The notes: generated by a model from the letters alone, not told the origin. Counted from the first letter of the stretch, positions 9,601-18,178 are shown. The stretch: DNA of 64,000 nucleotides from Streptomyces spinoverrucosus (GCF_015712165.1 NZ_JADPZX010000001.1:1364001-1428000); one strand, 5' to 3'. Program-made: numbers and translations.

Positions 9601-9635
9601 TTGGACTTTCCAAGCTCGAACTTGGTAAAACCAAG
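9601..9635. promoter_or_regulatory. Tandem palindromes, likely HxlR operator
   Basis: Two copies of TTGG-N5-CCAA lie in the 81-bp gap between divergent genes: TTGGACTTTCCAAG (9601-9614) and CTTGGTAAAACCAAG (9621-9635). The TTGG arms begin at 9601 and 9622, which is 21 bp or two helical turns. That is the arrangement expected for two regulator dimers on the same DNA face. Their place between the HxlR gene and the aminotransferase suggests control of both. Confidence 0.65.
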
Positions 9636-9659
9636 CAACACCAGTTACCGGAGGGGCCC

Positions 9660-10868
9660 ATGGAGTTCCGGCAGTCGAGCAAGCTCAGCGAGGTCTGTTA
9701 CGAGATCCGCGGCCCGGTGATCGAGCACGCCGACGCGCTGGAGGCGGCGGGGCACAGCGTGCTGCGCCTGAACACCGGCAACCCCGCGCTGTTCGGGTTC
9801 GAGGCGCCGGAGGAGATCCTCCAGGACATGATCCGGATGCTGCCCCAGGCGCACGGCTACACCGACTCGCGCGGCATCCTCTCCGCCCGCCGCGCGGTCG
9901 CCCAGCGCTACCAGACCCTCGGCCTGGAGGTCGGCGTCGACGACGTCTTCCTCGGCAACGGCGTCTCCGAGCTGGTCTCCATGGCCGTACAGGCCCTGCT
10001 GGAGGACGGCGACGAGATCCTGATCCCCGCCCCGGACTTCCCGCTCTGGACGGCGGTGACCACGCTCGCCGGCGGCAAGGCGGTCCACTACCTCTGCGAC
10101 GAGCAGGCCGACTGGTACCCGGACCTGGACGACATGGCGTCGAAGATCACGGACCGCACGAAGGCCGTGGTCATCATCAACCCGAACAACCCCACCGGGG
10201 CGGTCTACCCGAAGGAGATCGTCGAGGGCATCCTCGACCTGGCCCGCCGCCACGGCCTGATGGTGTTCGCCGACGAGATCTACGACCAGATCCTGTACGA
10301 CGACGCCGTGCACCACTCGGCCGCCGCACTCGCGCCCGACCTGGTGGTCCTCACCTTCTGCGGCCTGTCGAAGACGTACCGGGTGGCGGGCTTCCGCTCC
10401 GGCTGGCTGGTGGTGACGGGCCCGAGGCAGCACGCGAAGGACTATCTGGAGGGCCTGACCATGCTGGCCTCCATGCGCCTGTGCTCCAACGCGCCCGCGC
10501 AGTACGCCATTCAGGCGGCGCTCGGCGGCCGGCAGTCGATCCGGGAGTTGACCGCCCCCGGCGGCCGCCTCCACGAGCAGCGCGATGTGGCCTGGGAGAA
10601 GCTGAACGAGATTCCCGGCGTGTCGTGCGTGAAGCCGAAGGGCGCGCTGTACGCGTTCCCGCGCATCGATCCCAAGGTGCACAGGATCCACGACGACGAG
10701 AAGTTCGTCCTGGACCTGCTGCTGCGGGAGAAGATCCAGGTGGTGCAGGGGACGGGCTTCAACTGGCCGACACCGGATCACTTCCGCATCCTGACGTTGC
10801 CGCACGCGGATGATCTGGAGGCGGCGATCGGGCGGATCGGGCGGTTTCTCAGCGGGTACCGGCAGTAG
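9660..10868 (+). CDS. PLP-dependent class I/II aminotransferase, AlaA-like
   Basis: Fold-type I aminotransferase (402 aa) acting on alanine or a similar amino acid. It has the substrate-loop NPNNPTG (174-180), cofactor aspartate in DEIYDQ (205-210), Schiff-base lysine K238 in SKTYRVAGFRSGW, and a C-terminal FRILTLP arginine region. Sequence style and length match the E. coli AlaA/YfbQ group (glutamate-pyruvate type). It starts with a GGAGG-like site seven bases upstream and stands alone, divergent from an HxlR regulator. Substrate assignment is by family only. Confidence 0.92.
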   Translation: MEFRQSSKLSEVCYEIRGPVIEHADALEAAGHSVLRLNTGNPALFGFEAPEEILQDMIRMLPQAHGYTDSRGILSARRAVAQRYQTLGLEVGVDDVFLGNGVSELVSMAVQALLEDGDEILIPAPDFPLWTAVTTLAGGKAVHYLCDEQADWYPDLDDMASKITDRTKAVVIINPNNPTGAVYPKEIVEGILDLARRHGLMVFADEIYDQILYDDAVHHSAAALAPDLVVLTFCGLSKTYRVAGFRSGWLVVTGPRQHAKDYLEGLTMLASMRLCSNAPAQYAIQAALGGRQSIRELTAPGGRLHEQRDVAWEKLNEIPGVSCVKPKGALYAFPRIDPKVHRIHDDEKFVLDLLLREKIQVVQGTGFNWPTPDHFRILTLPHADDLEAAIGRIGRFLSGYRQ

Positions 10869-10958
10869 CGGCCAACGACCCCGGCAGCGGCGACCGGCGG
10901 CGGTTCTCGGTCGCCGTCGTATCCGAGGTGGACCTCTTCTCGGCGCCGTTCCGACAGC

Positions 10959-11891
10959 TCAGAGTTCCGGGCGGATCTTGCTGCCGATGTGGGCGAGCCG
11001 GATCGCCCGTTCCTCCGGGACGAGGCGGAAGTGGATGCGGCCCGCCCCCGGAGTGAACCGAGCGTGCAGGTCGAAGGTGCGTGTTTCCCCGTCCAGATCG
11101 GTGAAGCGGCATACGCGCTTGCGGGTCTCGCCCTCCGGGCTGACCTTGGTCGGCCACTCGGGCTCGGCCATGGTCGCCGGATCCCAAGCGGCGACGGCTT
11201 CCTCCAACCGCTCCAGGGTCCGACGTACAGGTAGGACCCAGTGCGGGTTCAGGCCGCTGAGCTGGCCCTTGACGCGTGGCAGGAACGTGAGGTGCGGGTA
11301 GAGATCGGCTCGGCTGTCCCACATCCGCAGGCCGGTAGTGACGCCCTCCCGGCGCGTCTTGCGAATCCAGTCGACGTGGCTCTCGAGGTGGGGCTCGGCG
11401 GACACATGCCGGACGTCGACGGTGTCGTGCCGCACCTGGAGCGTGCTGTCGTCGTATTCGACGAGTTCGCTGCGCTCCACGGTCACGCTGTCGGCCTGCC
11501 ACTGCCGGGCCACCGGAAGGCTGACGGCGATGCCGTCCATGATGTGTGCGGCGCCCAGTCCGAGGACGATATCGCCGTCGTGGCGGTACTCGAGGTGGTC
11601 GGCAGCATCCTCCGCCGGGAAGACGCTCCGCACGGGAGATCTGCCCTGTAAGCCCCTCAGGCGCTGCCAGAGAGCGCGGTTGCGTGGACTGGCGCCGATC
11701 CACTTGTTGACGGGATAACCCTCGGCGATTTCCAGAGCCTTGACGTCCACCTCGCTCACCAGGGCGGTGCCCGATCCGCCGGCGGCGGCAGCGGCACGCA
11801 CGGCGTCCACGAAGTCGGCCATGGCCCGCTCGGCCCGCGCCGGGTCACAGGCCGTCCCCCAGGACTTCTCGTTCAGAAACAGCAGTGGCAC
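10959..11891 (-). CDS. Unrecognised protein, third component of a DUF262/AAA cassette
   Basis: I do not recognise this 310-aa protein. It is soluble, with no signal peptide or membrane helix. It begins PLLFLNEKSWGTACDPARA and contains a conserved-looking central stretch (GLGAAHIMDGIAVSLP), a histidine-rich patch (HVSAEPHLESHVDW) and an Arg/Asp-rich C-terminal half (RFTDLDGETR, HARFTPGAGRIHFR). It lies 30 bases downstream of the AAA ATPase on the same strand, as last gene of a three-gene operon. That position makes it a candidate effector or adaptor of the cassette, which is inference from context. No catalytic motif could be assigned. Confidence 0.8.
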   Translation of the reverse strand: MPLLFLNEKSWGTACDPARAERAMADFVDAVRAAAAAGGSGTALVSEVDVKALEIAEGYPVNKWIGASPRNRALWQRLRGLQGRSPVRSVFPAEDAADHLEYRHDGDIVLGLGAAHIMDGIAVSLPVARQWQADSVTVERSELVEYDDSTLQVRHDTVDVRHVSAEPHLESHVDWIRKTRREGVTTGLRMWDSRADLYPHLTFLPRVKGQLSGLNPHWVLPVRRTLERLEEAVAAWDPATMAEPEWPTKVSPEGETRKRVCRFTDLDGETRTFDLHARFTPGAGRIHFRLVPEERAIRLAHIGSKIRPEL

Positions 11892-11921
11892 GTTTTCCTC
11901 CCCCTGTGTCGGCCCGTGCCG

Positions 11922-13070
11922 TCAGTCCAGCAGCTGGTCGAGCGAGTGCTCCCACTCGTCGAAGAAGCCCTCGGGCCACTGTTCGAGCATGCCGTCCTTG
12001 TCGATGCGGGGGGTGACGACCTCGGTGCCCGCCCCATTGCCGCTGAAGTAGTGCACGACGGTGTCCTCCGGCTGAAGGACGCCCTGTTTCACGGCGATGC
12101 GGACGCCGTTGAGCACGTGGTCGCTGTGCGTCTCGACGATCAACTGGGCGCCGGTGGCAGCGGCCGCGGAGAGCAGTGCGGCCATCCTGCTCTGCCCCTT
12201 CGGGTGCAGGTGGGCCTCGGGGTTCTCCAGCAGGATCAGGCTCTCAGAGGTCGCGGTGAGACAGGCGACGACGACGGGCAGGGCGTAGGTGAGACCGAAA
12301 CCGACGTTGGTGGGGCGGCGGCGGCGTGTGGCATTGATGCCTGCGGTGCCACCGAAGCCGTAGGAGAGACGGACCGAGTCGGTGCCCTCGATGGGGTCCG
12401 TCTCGATGTTGACACCCGGGCACAGCTCCTGCATCCAGGCGATCGTCTGGTCCAGGAGCTGAGGAGACGTGGCGGCGCGATGACGGAGCGGGCCGTCGGG
12501 CACCTCCCTGGGCACTTCCTGCTCCGTGTGGTGGCGCAGGTAGTTGACGGTGTGTTCACCGCGCACCCCGAGAAACCCTCGCGCGATGGCGATCTGGTGG
12601 GAGCGGGGGTAGGTGACCGCCGGGGTGATGCGATCGGCGTGCAGATACTGGAAGGGCTGCTCGGCCAAGTGCGAGCGGACCGACCCCTCCGCCAGAGGCA
12701 TAACGTCCTGGTCAGGATGACGAATGTCGTACGCTGCGGCCCATGTGCGCTGCTCGCCGTCCTCCTCGATGACGAAGCCGACAAGCGGCTCGCTGACGGC
12801 GGCAAGTTCTTCCACGGGCCCGAAGTCCTCGTGCAGGACGTCCTGTGCGGTGCCCAGGGCCACGAGATCGCCGTTGAGCAGCAGCCCGCCCCCGGCCCGC
12901 CTGGTCCGATTGAGCATCTGGGTCTCGTACGACTGCCGTAACAGTCCCAGCGCCTGCAACACGCTGCTTTTGCCAGAGGAGTTGAGGCCGGTGAGGAGTG
13001 TCAGCGGACCGAGGGGAAGTTCCAGACGCCGGAACGCCTTGAAGTTGATCAGTGTGATGCGGTTGATCAC
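11922..13070 (-). CDS. AAA ATPase, RecF/SMC-like with DUF3696-type C-terminus
   Basis: A 382-aa ABC/SMC-type ATPase. Walker A GLNSSGKSS is at 28-36, a signature-like stretch VGFGLTYALPVV at 256-267, Walker B LILLENPEAHLHP at 278-290, and the switch ETHSDHVLNGVR follows from 313. The layout MINRITLINFKAFRRLELPL at the N-terminus and the HSD motif match the OLD-like/RecF-like AAA proteins with a DUF3696 tail that accompany phage-defence genes. It lacks a fused TOPRIM nuclease, so any nuclease would come from a partner. Its start overlaps the upstream DUF262 gene by four bases. Confidence 0.9.
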   Translation of the reverse strand: MINRITLINFKAFRRLELPLGPLTLLTGLNSSGKSSVLQALGLLRQSYETQMLNRTRRAGGGLLLNGDLVALGTAQDVLHEDFGPVEELAAVSEPLVGFVIEEDGEQRTWAAAYDIRHPDQDVMPLAEGSVRSHLAEQPFQYLHADRITPAVTYPRSHQIAIARGFLGVRGEHTVNYLRHHTEQEVPREVPDGPLRHRAATSPQLLDQTIAWMQELCPGVNIETDPIEGTDSVRLSYGFGGTAGINATRRRRPTNVGFGLTYALPVVVACLTATSESLILLENPEAHLHPKGQSRMAALLSAAAATGAQLIVETHSDHVLNGVRIAVKQGVLQPEDTVVHYFSGNGAGTEVVTPRIDKDGMLEQWPEGFFDEWEHSLDQLLD

Positions 13071-14332
13071 TGCTCGGCCCCGCTCCGTTCCTCACTGAGC
13101 GCGTTCCCGAAGAGCTCCTTGACGGCGTCGAACCGCTTGCGCACCTTCCTGGCGTCCCCGGTGCCCACGGAGATGGCACGTTCGAACTCCACGTCCTCCA
13201 TGAGCTCGGCGAAGGCGTCGAGGAGATCCGCCTGCCACAGCGCCTCGCGATCGTCGTCGCCGAGGCTCGCGAGATTGACGGCGACCGCCTCGAAGAGTGC
13301 CTTGTTGATGGGCGACTTGCGCTGCTGGTTGCGACGGTACTTCCGGAAGGCGTGGGGGCCGAAGATCTTCTCGGCCGCAAGCATCGCCGTGATGAACTCT
13401 GCCCGCAGGCGGTCCTCTTCCGAGCTGTCGAGACGGTTCACCTGGTGCATCGCCTCGGCGAGGAACGCGTCGAAGTCACCGGGCCGGTAGGCGTGCGGGG
13501 AGGTCATCCGGAAGGCCAGGAAGCGCAGGACCATCTCCCGGTCGGCCATCCGGTCGCCGACGACGCTGTGGCCGGTGGCCCGCCGGAACTCCTCGGTCTG
13601 CGCGAGCTCCGCGAGGAGCGTGCGGGCCCGTCCCGGGATGAGCGCGTGCCTGATCTCCTGCCGGGTGAGGGGCTCGCCTCCGGTGTTGATGCGCGCGAAG
13701 ACGTTGAACATCACCGGCTCGGGCGTACCACGCCGGATGACGTGGACGACGACCTCCGTCTCGCGCAGCCGGATCTGGAGCTTTCCGGAGAGATCCGAGA
13801 AGCTCGCCCCGTCGAAGTTGCGCAGATACTCCAGGCCCGTCAGCTTCAGCGGGTCCGCGCCGACCGTCTGCGGCTCCACGAAGCGGGCGATGGAGGTCAG
13901 GCGCTGGATGCCGTCGACGACGGCCCAACTGCCGTCCTTGTTCTCGGCCGCGTAGAAGGAAGGAATGGGGATGCGCAGGAGCAGCGACTCGATGAGACGG
14001 CTCTGCTTGCCGTCGGTCCAGATGCCCGCCTTGCGCTGGAAGTCAGGGGCGAGGTCGATCATCTCGTTGCGCAGCCGGGACAGCAGCAGGTCGACGGTCG
14101 TCGTCCGGGTGTCGATGTCGATGTGCTCAGGGTCGAAGGGAGAGGTGATCTGCTCGACCGCCTCGTCCCCGCCCTCCTCGCGCTCGACGTCGGTCGGCCG
14201 GCCGTCGGCGGTGACCTCCACGGAGAGCAGAGGCGAGTCCACTTCACCGGCATCCGCTGCCGCGTCCTGATACCGCTCGAACACCGACCGCCGGTCCCGT
14301 GTACGCCCCTGGCTGTCTTCCAGCGCCGCCAT
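13067..14332 (-). CDS. DUF262 (ParB/Srx-fold, GmrS-like) protein
   Basis: A 421-aa protein with an N-terminal acidic leader (1-70), then the DUF262 domain. Diagnostic motifs are DFQRKAGIW (97-105), SRLIESLLLRIPIPSFY (111-127), VVDGIQR (138-144, the DGQR-type nucleotide-binding loop with Ile in place of the usual spacing) and FARINTGGEPLTRQEIR (212-228). DUF262 is the NTPase/nicking half of GmrSD-type modification-dependent defence enzymes. Here the GmrD-like DUF1524 HNH part is absent, and an AAA ATPase gene overlaps the 3' end instead. It is first gene of the putative defence operon. Confidence 0.9.
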   Translation of the reverse strand: MAALEDSQGRTRDRRSVFERYQDAAADAGEVDSPLLSVEVTADGRPTDVEREEGGDEAVEQITSPFDPEHIDIDTRTTTVDLLLSRLRNEMIDLAPDFQRKAGIWTDGKQSRLIESLLLRIPIPSFYAAENKDGSWAVVDGIQRLTSIARFVEPQTVGADPLKLTGLEYLRNFDGASFSDLSGKLQIRLRETEVVVHVIRRGTPEPVMFNVFARINTGGEPLTRQEIRHALIPGRARTLLAELAQTEEFRRATGHSVVGDRMADREMVLRFLAFRMTSPHAYRPGDFDAFLAEAMHQVNRLDSSEEDRLRAEFITAMLAAEKIFGPHAFRKYRRNQQRKSPINKALFEAVAVNLASLGDDDREALWQADLLDAFAELMEDVEFERAISVGTGDARKVRKRFDAVKELFGNALSEERSGAEQ

Positions 14333-14748
14333 GTCTTCTCGTCGCCCTCGCCCTCATGCTCCTGCGGGATCATCCGACTGGCCCTCACCCTACCGGCCGT
14401 GATCGCGCGGTGACGGCCGAACGGCCGCCGCAGTGGGGGCAGGACGTGGAGGCGGGCGGCGGCGGCCGGGAGACGCGGCTCCCCGTCGGCGGCCTCGGGT
14501 CCCCCGGCGCCGGGCGAACGGTCGGCGAGATAATCGGCGCCGCGGTGCAGGGCGTCCCGGAGCGGCGGGCAGATCAAGGCGACACCGGCCAGCCCCGCGG
14601 CCGCCGGCAAGTCCGGCACACCTGCCCCGCCCGGGAACAGGAACGCCCCGGCGAGGAGGCCCACGGCCACCACCAGTTGTCCAGCCCCCGCCAGCAGGCG
14701 GCTCCTCAGCGGCTCCGTTGCCGTGTCCGTCGCCTCCGGTTCCGGCAC
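14059..14748 (-). CDS. Doubtful ORF: possible small membrane protein with unresolved 3' end
   Basis: The first 120 or so residues look protein-like: an acidic N-terminus, hydrophobic segments LLAGAGQLVVAVGLLAGAFLF and LPAAAGLAGVALICPPL, then RDALHRGADYLADR. The remaining half runs out of frame across the start of the DUF262 gene, an overlap of 274 bases that is unlikely to be real. Either the true gene was truncated when the cassette arrived, or the ORF is spurious. The GTG start has no good ribosome site. This ORF is the only content I can propose for the 508-base stretch between the DUF262 and ATP-binding genes. Confidence 0.25.
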   Translation of the reverse strand: MPEPEATDTATEPLRSRLLAGAGQLVVAVGLLAGAFLFPGGAGVPDLPAAAGLAGVALICPPLRDALHRGADYLADRSPGAGGPEAADGEPRLPAAAARLHVLPPLRRPFGRHRAITAGRVRASRMIPQEHEGEGDEKTWRRWKTARGVHGTGGRCSSGIRTRQRMPVKWTRLCSPWRSPPTAGRPTSSARRAGTRRSSRSPLPSTLSTSTSTPGRRPSTCCCPGCATR

Positions 14749-14840
14749 GTCAGCGAGGAGGAGTTGGCGTCGGCGGCGGCGATCAGCCGTTCCGTGGTCT
14801 TACGCACCCGTGTGCGGGCAGCGTGCGGCCGGTCTGACAG

Positions 14841-15317
14841 TCACTTCAGGGCGACTTCGCACCATACGGTCTTGGTGTACGGGTCCCCGCAGGCCGTTCC
14901 CCAGTGGGTGGACAGGGCTTCGACGAGGAGCAGGCCGCGGCCGGAGTCCTGCTCCGGGCAGGCCGGCGAGAGGGAGCCGGGGGCGGGTGGGCGGCGGTCG
15001 GGGCGGGGGTCCGTGAGTTCGATGCGGAGCGTGGCGTCCGCGGGGTGGAGGGTGAGACGGAGACGGAAGTCGCGGCCCCTGACCCGGCCGTGCACCGCCG
15101 CGTTCGTGGAGAGTTCGGCCACCAGCAGTGCCGCTGTCTGGTTGGCCTCCGTGTCGTACGGCCAGCCCCAGGTGTGGAGTTGCTCGGCGGCGAGGCGGCG
15201 GGCGAGGCGGGCGCCTCTGGGGGTGGCCGAGAGGCGGAGGGTGAAGTGGTGGGTGGGGGTGGTGCGTTGGGCGGGTCCCCGGTGGGCTGCCGTCGAGTGG
15301 TCAATATCGGCGTTCAT
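14841..15317 (-). CDS. HATPase_c (RsbW/anti-sigma-like) ATP-binding regulator
   Basis: A 158-aa GHKL-fold protein. It has the N-box AELSTNAAVHGRVRG (about 68-82), a G1-like LRIELTDPRPDRRPP, and the G2-like EQDSGRGLLLVEAL. This is the standard Streptomyces small anti-sigma/serine kinase type. It is divergent from an XRE regulator and its DUF397 partner, a trio that recurs in Streptomyces genomes and is thought to form regulatory modules. The actual target is unknown. Confidence 0.88.
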   Translation of the reverse strand: MNADIDHSTAAHRGPAQRTTPTHHFTLRLSATPRGARLARRLAAEQLHTWGWPYDTEANQTAALLVAELSTNAAVHGRVRGRDFRLRLTLHPADATLRIELTDPRPDRRPPAPGSLSPACPEQDSGRGLLLVEALSTHWGTACGDPYTKTVWCEVALK

Positions 15318-15474
15318 GTCACTCAGCGTGGTCGGCTGTCTCTACCCTGACCAGTGACGACGATGGTACTCAGCGTCACTGTCCGGTCGCTGTCCGGCCG
15401 TGTCCGGGCGGCGTGGCGTTACGCCGTGCGCCGGTGGGGAGTTGAGGACGGGCGGCACGTGGAGGTGGAGCATC

Positions 15475-16338
15475 ATGGGTGTGACGGGGCAGGGGCCGCA
15501 GAGCGGTGACGGCATGGAGCCGTACGGCACCGATGACGAGGAGTCGGCGGCGGTACTGCGCACGGTCGGCAGGATCGTCAAGATGTGCCGCGAACGGGCG
15601 GGGCTCACACAGGCGGAGTTGGGGACGGCCATCGGGTACAGCGAGGAGCAGGTGTCCTCGGTGGAGCGGGGGCGGCGGGCGCCGAGTCCGGCCTTTCTGG
15701 AGGCGGCCGATCGCGTGTTGGACGCCGGTGGCCTGCTCATCGGGCTGAAGAAGGACGTGGAGCAGGCCCGGTATCCGAAGAAGGTGCGGGATCTGGCGAA
15801 GTTGCAAGCGGAGGCGGTTGAGCTGTGCGCCTACGCCAACTCCGTCGTCCACGGCCTGCTGCAAACACCGGAGTACGCCAGGGCGTTGTACGGGATGCGG
15901 CGCCCGCCGTTCAGCGAGGAGGAGGTGGAGCGGCTCGTCGCGGCGCGCTTGGCGCGGCAGGAGATCTTCGACCGGCAGCCCGCACCCGTCTTCAGTTTCG
16001 TCCAGGAAGAGGTGACGCTGCGCCGCCCGCTCGGGGGCAGAATGGTGATGCGGAAGCAGCTCGAACACCTGTTGGAGATCGGCAACCGACGGAACGTGGA
16101 GATTCAGGTGATGCCCACGGATCGTGAGGACCACGCCGGTCTATCGGGGTCACTTCAGCTGCTCCGGCTCAAGGAAGGGGACACCGTGGGGCACAACGAG
16201 GTTCAGCTCACCAGTCGGCTGATCTCCCACCCCAGGGAGGTCCAGATCCACGAGATCCGCTATGGCATCATCCGGGCCCAGGCCCTCGCACCCCGTGAGT
16301 CGCTGGCCTTCATCGAGAAAGTGCTGGGAGAGACATGA
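15475..16338 (+). CDS. XRE-family regulator with DUF5753
   Basis: A 287-aa regulator. The helix-turn-helix (about 25-80; LTQAELGTAIGYSEEQVSSVERG) is followed by a DUF5753 ligand-binding-like domain (ANSVVHGLLQTPEYARALY through FIEKVL). The ATG follows a strong GGAGGTGGAG site. The stop overlaps the DUF397 gene by four bases (ATGA), the usual translational coupling for these pairs. WhiJ-like XRE/DUF397 pairs influence differentiation in S. coelicolor; this one's role is unknown. Confidence 0.92.
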   Translation: MGVTGQGPQSGDGMEPYGTDDEESAAVLRTVGRIVKMCRERAGLTQAELGTAIGYSEEQVSSVERGRRAPSPAFLEAADRVLDAGGLLIGLKKDVEQARYPKKVRDLAKLQAEAVELCAYANSVVHGLLQTPEYARALYGMRRPPFSEEEVERLVAARLARQEIFDRQPAPVFSFVQEEVTLRRPLGGRMVMRKQLEHLLEIGNRRNVEIQVMPTDREDHAGLSGSLQLLRLKEGDTVGHNEVQLTSRLISHPREVQIHEIRYGIIRAQALAPRESLAFIEKVLGET

Positions 16339-16541
16339 TGACCAACCCCACGACGGGGAACGGTTCCGCGCTGGCATGGTTCAAGAGCAGCTACAGCACG
16401 AACGACGGCCCGGAGTGCGTGGAGGTCGCCTTCGCCCCCGAGACCGTTCGCGTACGGGACTCGAAGCGCGCGCAGGGCCCCCAGCTCGGCTTCGGGCCCC
16501 AGCAGTGGGCCGCCTTCGTCTCGTACGCCGCCGATCACTGA
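16335..16541 (+). CDS. DUF397 small protein (XRE partner)
   Basis: A 68-aa protein with the DUF397 hallmarks WFKSSYSTNDGPECVEVAF, VRVRDSKR and the C-terminal GFGPQQWAAFVSYAAD. Members usually modulate the adjacent XRE repressor. It begins inside the stop codon of that gene. Confidence 0.92.
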   Translation: MMTNPTTGNGSALAWFKSSYSTNDGPECVEVAFAPETVRVRDSKRAQGPQLGFGPQQWAAFVSYAADH

Positions 16542-16599
16542 CGTACGACATGCCGACACCCCGCGTCCGGTTCCGTACCGGGCGCGGGGGCGTCTCATC

Positions 16600-16770
16600 A
16601 CCGTGCGGTCGTCGACGACGACGATCTTCTGGTGCATGACGTTCATGCGGACTCCAGCGTCGCCATCTCCTGGTAGCGGTACGGCGTGGCGGGCCCCACA
16701 CCAGCCACACGCCCGAACCGAGGCACGCCCTGTACACCTCCTGCTGCGCCGGGAGCAGACCCGCCACCGC
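16600..16770 (-). pseudogene. Remnant of an AAA helicase / HKD (phospholipase D-like) nuclease gene
   Basis: In this roughly 300-base gene-free stretch the minus strand keeps two family-like pieces in different frames. The first is LLPAQQEVYRACLGSGVWLV plus WGPP, matching the segment before a Walker A loop in AAA helicases. The second, about 50 codons later, is VRMNVMHQKIVVVDDRTVM, a HxK-(x)4-D motif of HKD nucleases. The middle of such a gene (well over 1 kb) is missing. The best reading is a nearly complete internal deletion followed by decay; chance similarity of the first piece cannot be excluded. Confidence 0.45.
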
Positions 16771-16849
16771 ACACGTCTCCGCCTCATGCGGTCGCCTGGG
16801 TATGTGTCACCGCAGGCGCGGCCACCGCCCGGCACATAGCGTGTGCCGC

Positions 16850-17452
16850 ATGGGTGATCTATTGCTGGTGCGGCACGGGGAGACCGAGTGGTCGCGGTCC
16901 GGGCGGCACACCGGACTGACCGACGTCCCGCTGACCGAGCACGGCCGTCAGGAGGCGCGCGGGCTGGTGCCGCTGATCCGGTCGCACCGGATCGGTGCCT
17001 GTTTCGTCAGCCCCCTGCAACGGGCGCGGGAGACCGCCGAGCTCATCGGACTGCACGGCTCGCTGCGGGTGGACACCGATCTGCGGGAGTGGGACTACGG
17101 GGGCTACGAGGGGATCACCACCGTCGAGATCCAGCGGGAGCGGCCCGGCTGGTTCCTGTTCAGGGACGGGGTGGCGCCCGGGCCGCCGGAGCATCCCGGG
17201 GAGAGCGTGCAGCAGGTGGGGGCGCGGGCCGACCGGATGCTGGGCAAGGTGGACGCCGCGCTCGCCAACACCGAGGGTGTGGTGGTGCTGGTGTCGCACG
17301 GGCACTTCCTGCGGGTGCTGACCGCCCGGCGGCTCGGGCTGCCGCCGGAGGACGGCGCGCTGTTCCAGCTGGCGACGGGGACGGTGTGCCGGCTGGGCAC
17401 CGAGCACGGGCGGCCGGTGATCGCCGCCTGGAATGTCAGACCCGGGTCGTAG
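16850..17452 (+). CDS. Histidine phosphatase (phosphoglycerate mutase family)
   Basis: A 200-aa acid phosphatase/phosphoglycerate mutase-family protein. The catalytic RHGE is at residues 8-11 and the second histidine is in VVVLVSHGHFLRV. Also present are SPLQRARETAELIG and an EWDYGGYEG segment. It lacks the long insert of dPGM, so it is more likely a small-molecule phosphatase than a glycolytic mutase. The ATG directly precedes GDLLLVRHGE. Confidence 0.9.
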   Translation: MGDLLLVRHGETEWSRSGRHTGLTDVPLTEHGRQEARGLVPLIRSHRIGACFVSPLQRARETAELIGLHGSLRVDTDLREWDYGGYEGITTVEIQRERPGWFLFRDGVAPGPPEHPGESVQQVGARADRMLGKVDAALANTEGVVVLVSHGHFLRVLTARRLGLPPEDGALFQLATGTVCRLGTEHGRPVIAAWNVRPGS

Positions 17453-17512
17453 TCTTCGAATGGGTCGCCGCTACGGCGCCCCAGAGGACTGCTGACCGGG
17501 GAGGAGTACGTC

Positions 17513-18130
17513 ATGACACGCCCGCCGACCGCCGCCCAGCGGCGTGTCATCGACGCCGCCGACCCGGTCACCGGGCGGCTGAGGGGCACGGAGGCGCAGC
17601 TCGCGGCGCTGGTGAAGCGCGGGCTGGCCTTCCGGCACCCGCGGCCGCCGCACGACCACTTTCTGACGCCGGCGGGTCATCGAATACGGGAGGCGCAGGC
17701 GCCCGCGCCGGAGCCTGCCGCGAACGCCGGTGTGTTCGCCGCACGCGTCGGGGGCGAGGAGGTCGCGCCGGACGCCGGGCCGTCCCGCGTCCGCGAGGTG
17801 CACAGCGCCTGGCAGGGCCTGCTGGAGCTGCGCCGCATGACCAGTCCCGACGGCGTGACGGACCGGCCGTGCGGCTGGGAGCGGACGCATCTGGTGCAGG
17901 CCGCCGCCCTCGCGCTGGAAGCCGCCGGGCACCGCCCAGCCGGTCGGGACTCCGCGGGCTACCGGGTGCGGGCGACTCCGCAGCCGGAGGCCGTGGCCGT
18001 GTACGAACCGGACGCCGAGGCACTGCGGGCCTGCGCGGCCACGCTGGAGCGGGCCGGCTGGCAGGTCGGCGAGCACACCGAGCCGCGCACGCGCGCGCGT
18101 TATCTGCTGGCCTCTCCACGACGGGCGTGA
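17513..18130 (+). CDS. Conserved hypothetical protein with winged-helix-like N-terminus
   Basis: A 205-aa soluble protein. Residues 1-65 (TAAQRRVIDAADPVTGRL, LVKRGLAFRHPRPPHDHFLTPAGHR) resemble a winged-helix unit of the type AQRRVL...LxxRGL...YFLTPAG seen in many uncharacterised actinobacterial proteins. The C-terminal half (QAAALALEAAGHRPAGRDS, AATLERAGWQVGEHTEPRTRARYLL) has no recognised motif. A GGGGAGGA site precedes the ATG. Role unknown; a DNA-binding function is possible. Confidence 0.75.
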   Translation: MTRPPTAAQRRVIDAADPVTGRLRGTEAQLAALVKRGLAFRHPRPPHDHFLTPAGHRIREAQAPAPEPAANAGVFAARVGGEEVAPDAGPSRVREVHSAWQGLLELRRMTSPDGVTDRPCGWERTHLVQAAALALEAAGHRPAGRDSAGYRVRATPQPEAVAVYEPDAEALRACAATLERAGWQVGEHTEPRTRARYLLASPRRA

Positions 18131-18178
18131 TGAGCATGCCAAGATCGGGGAGTACGTAGACCACGACAAGGGGACACC

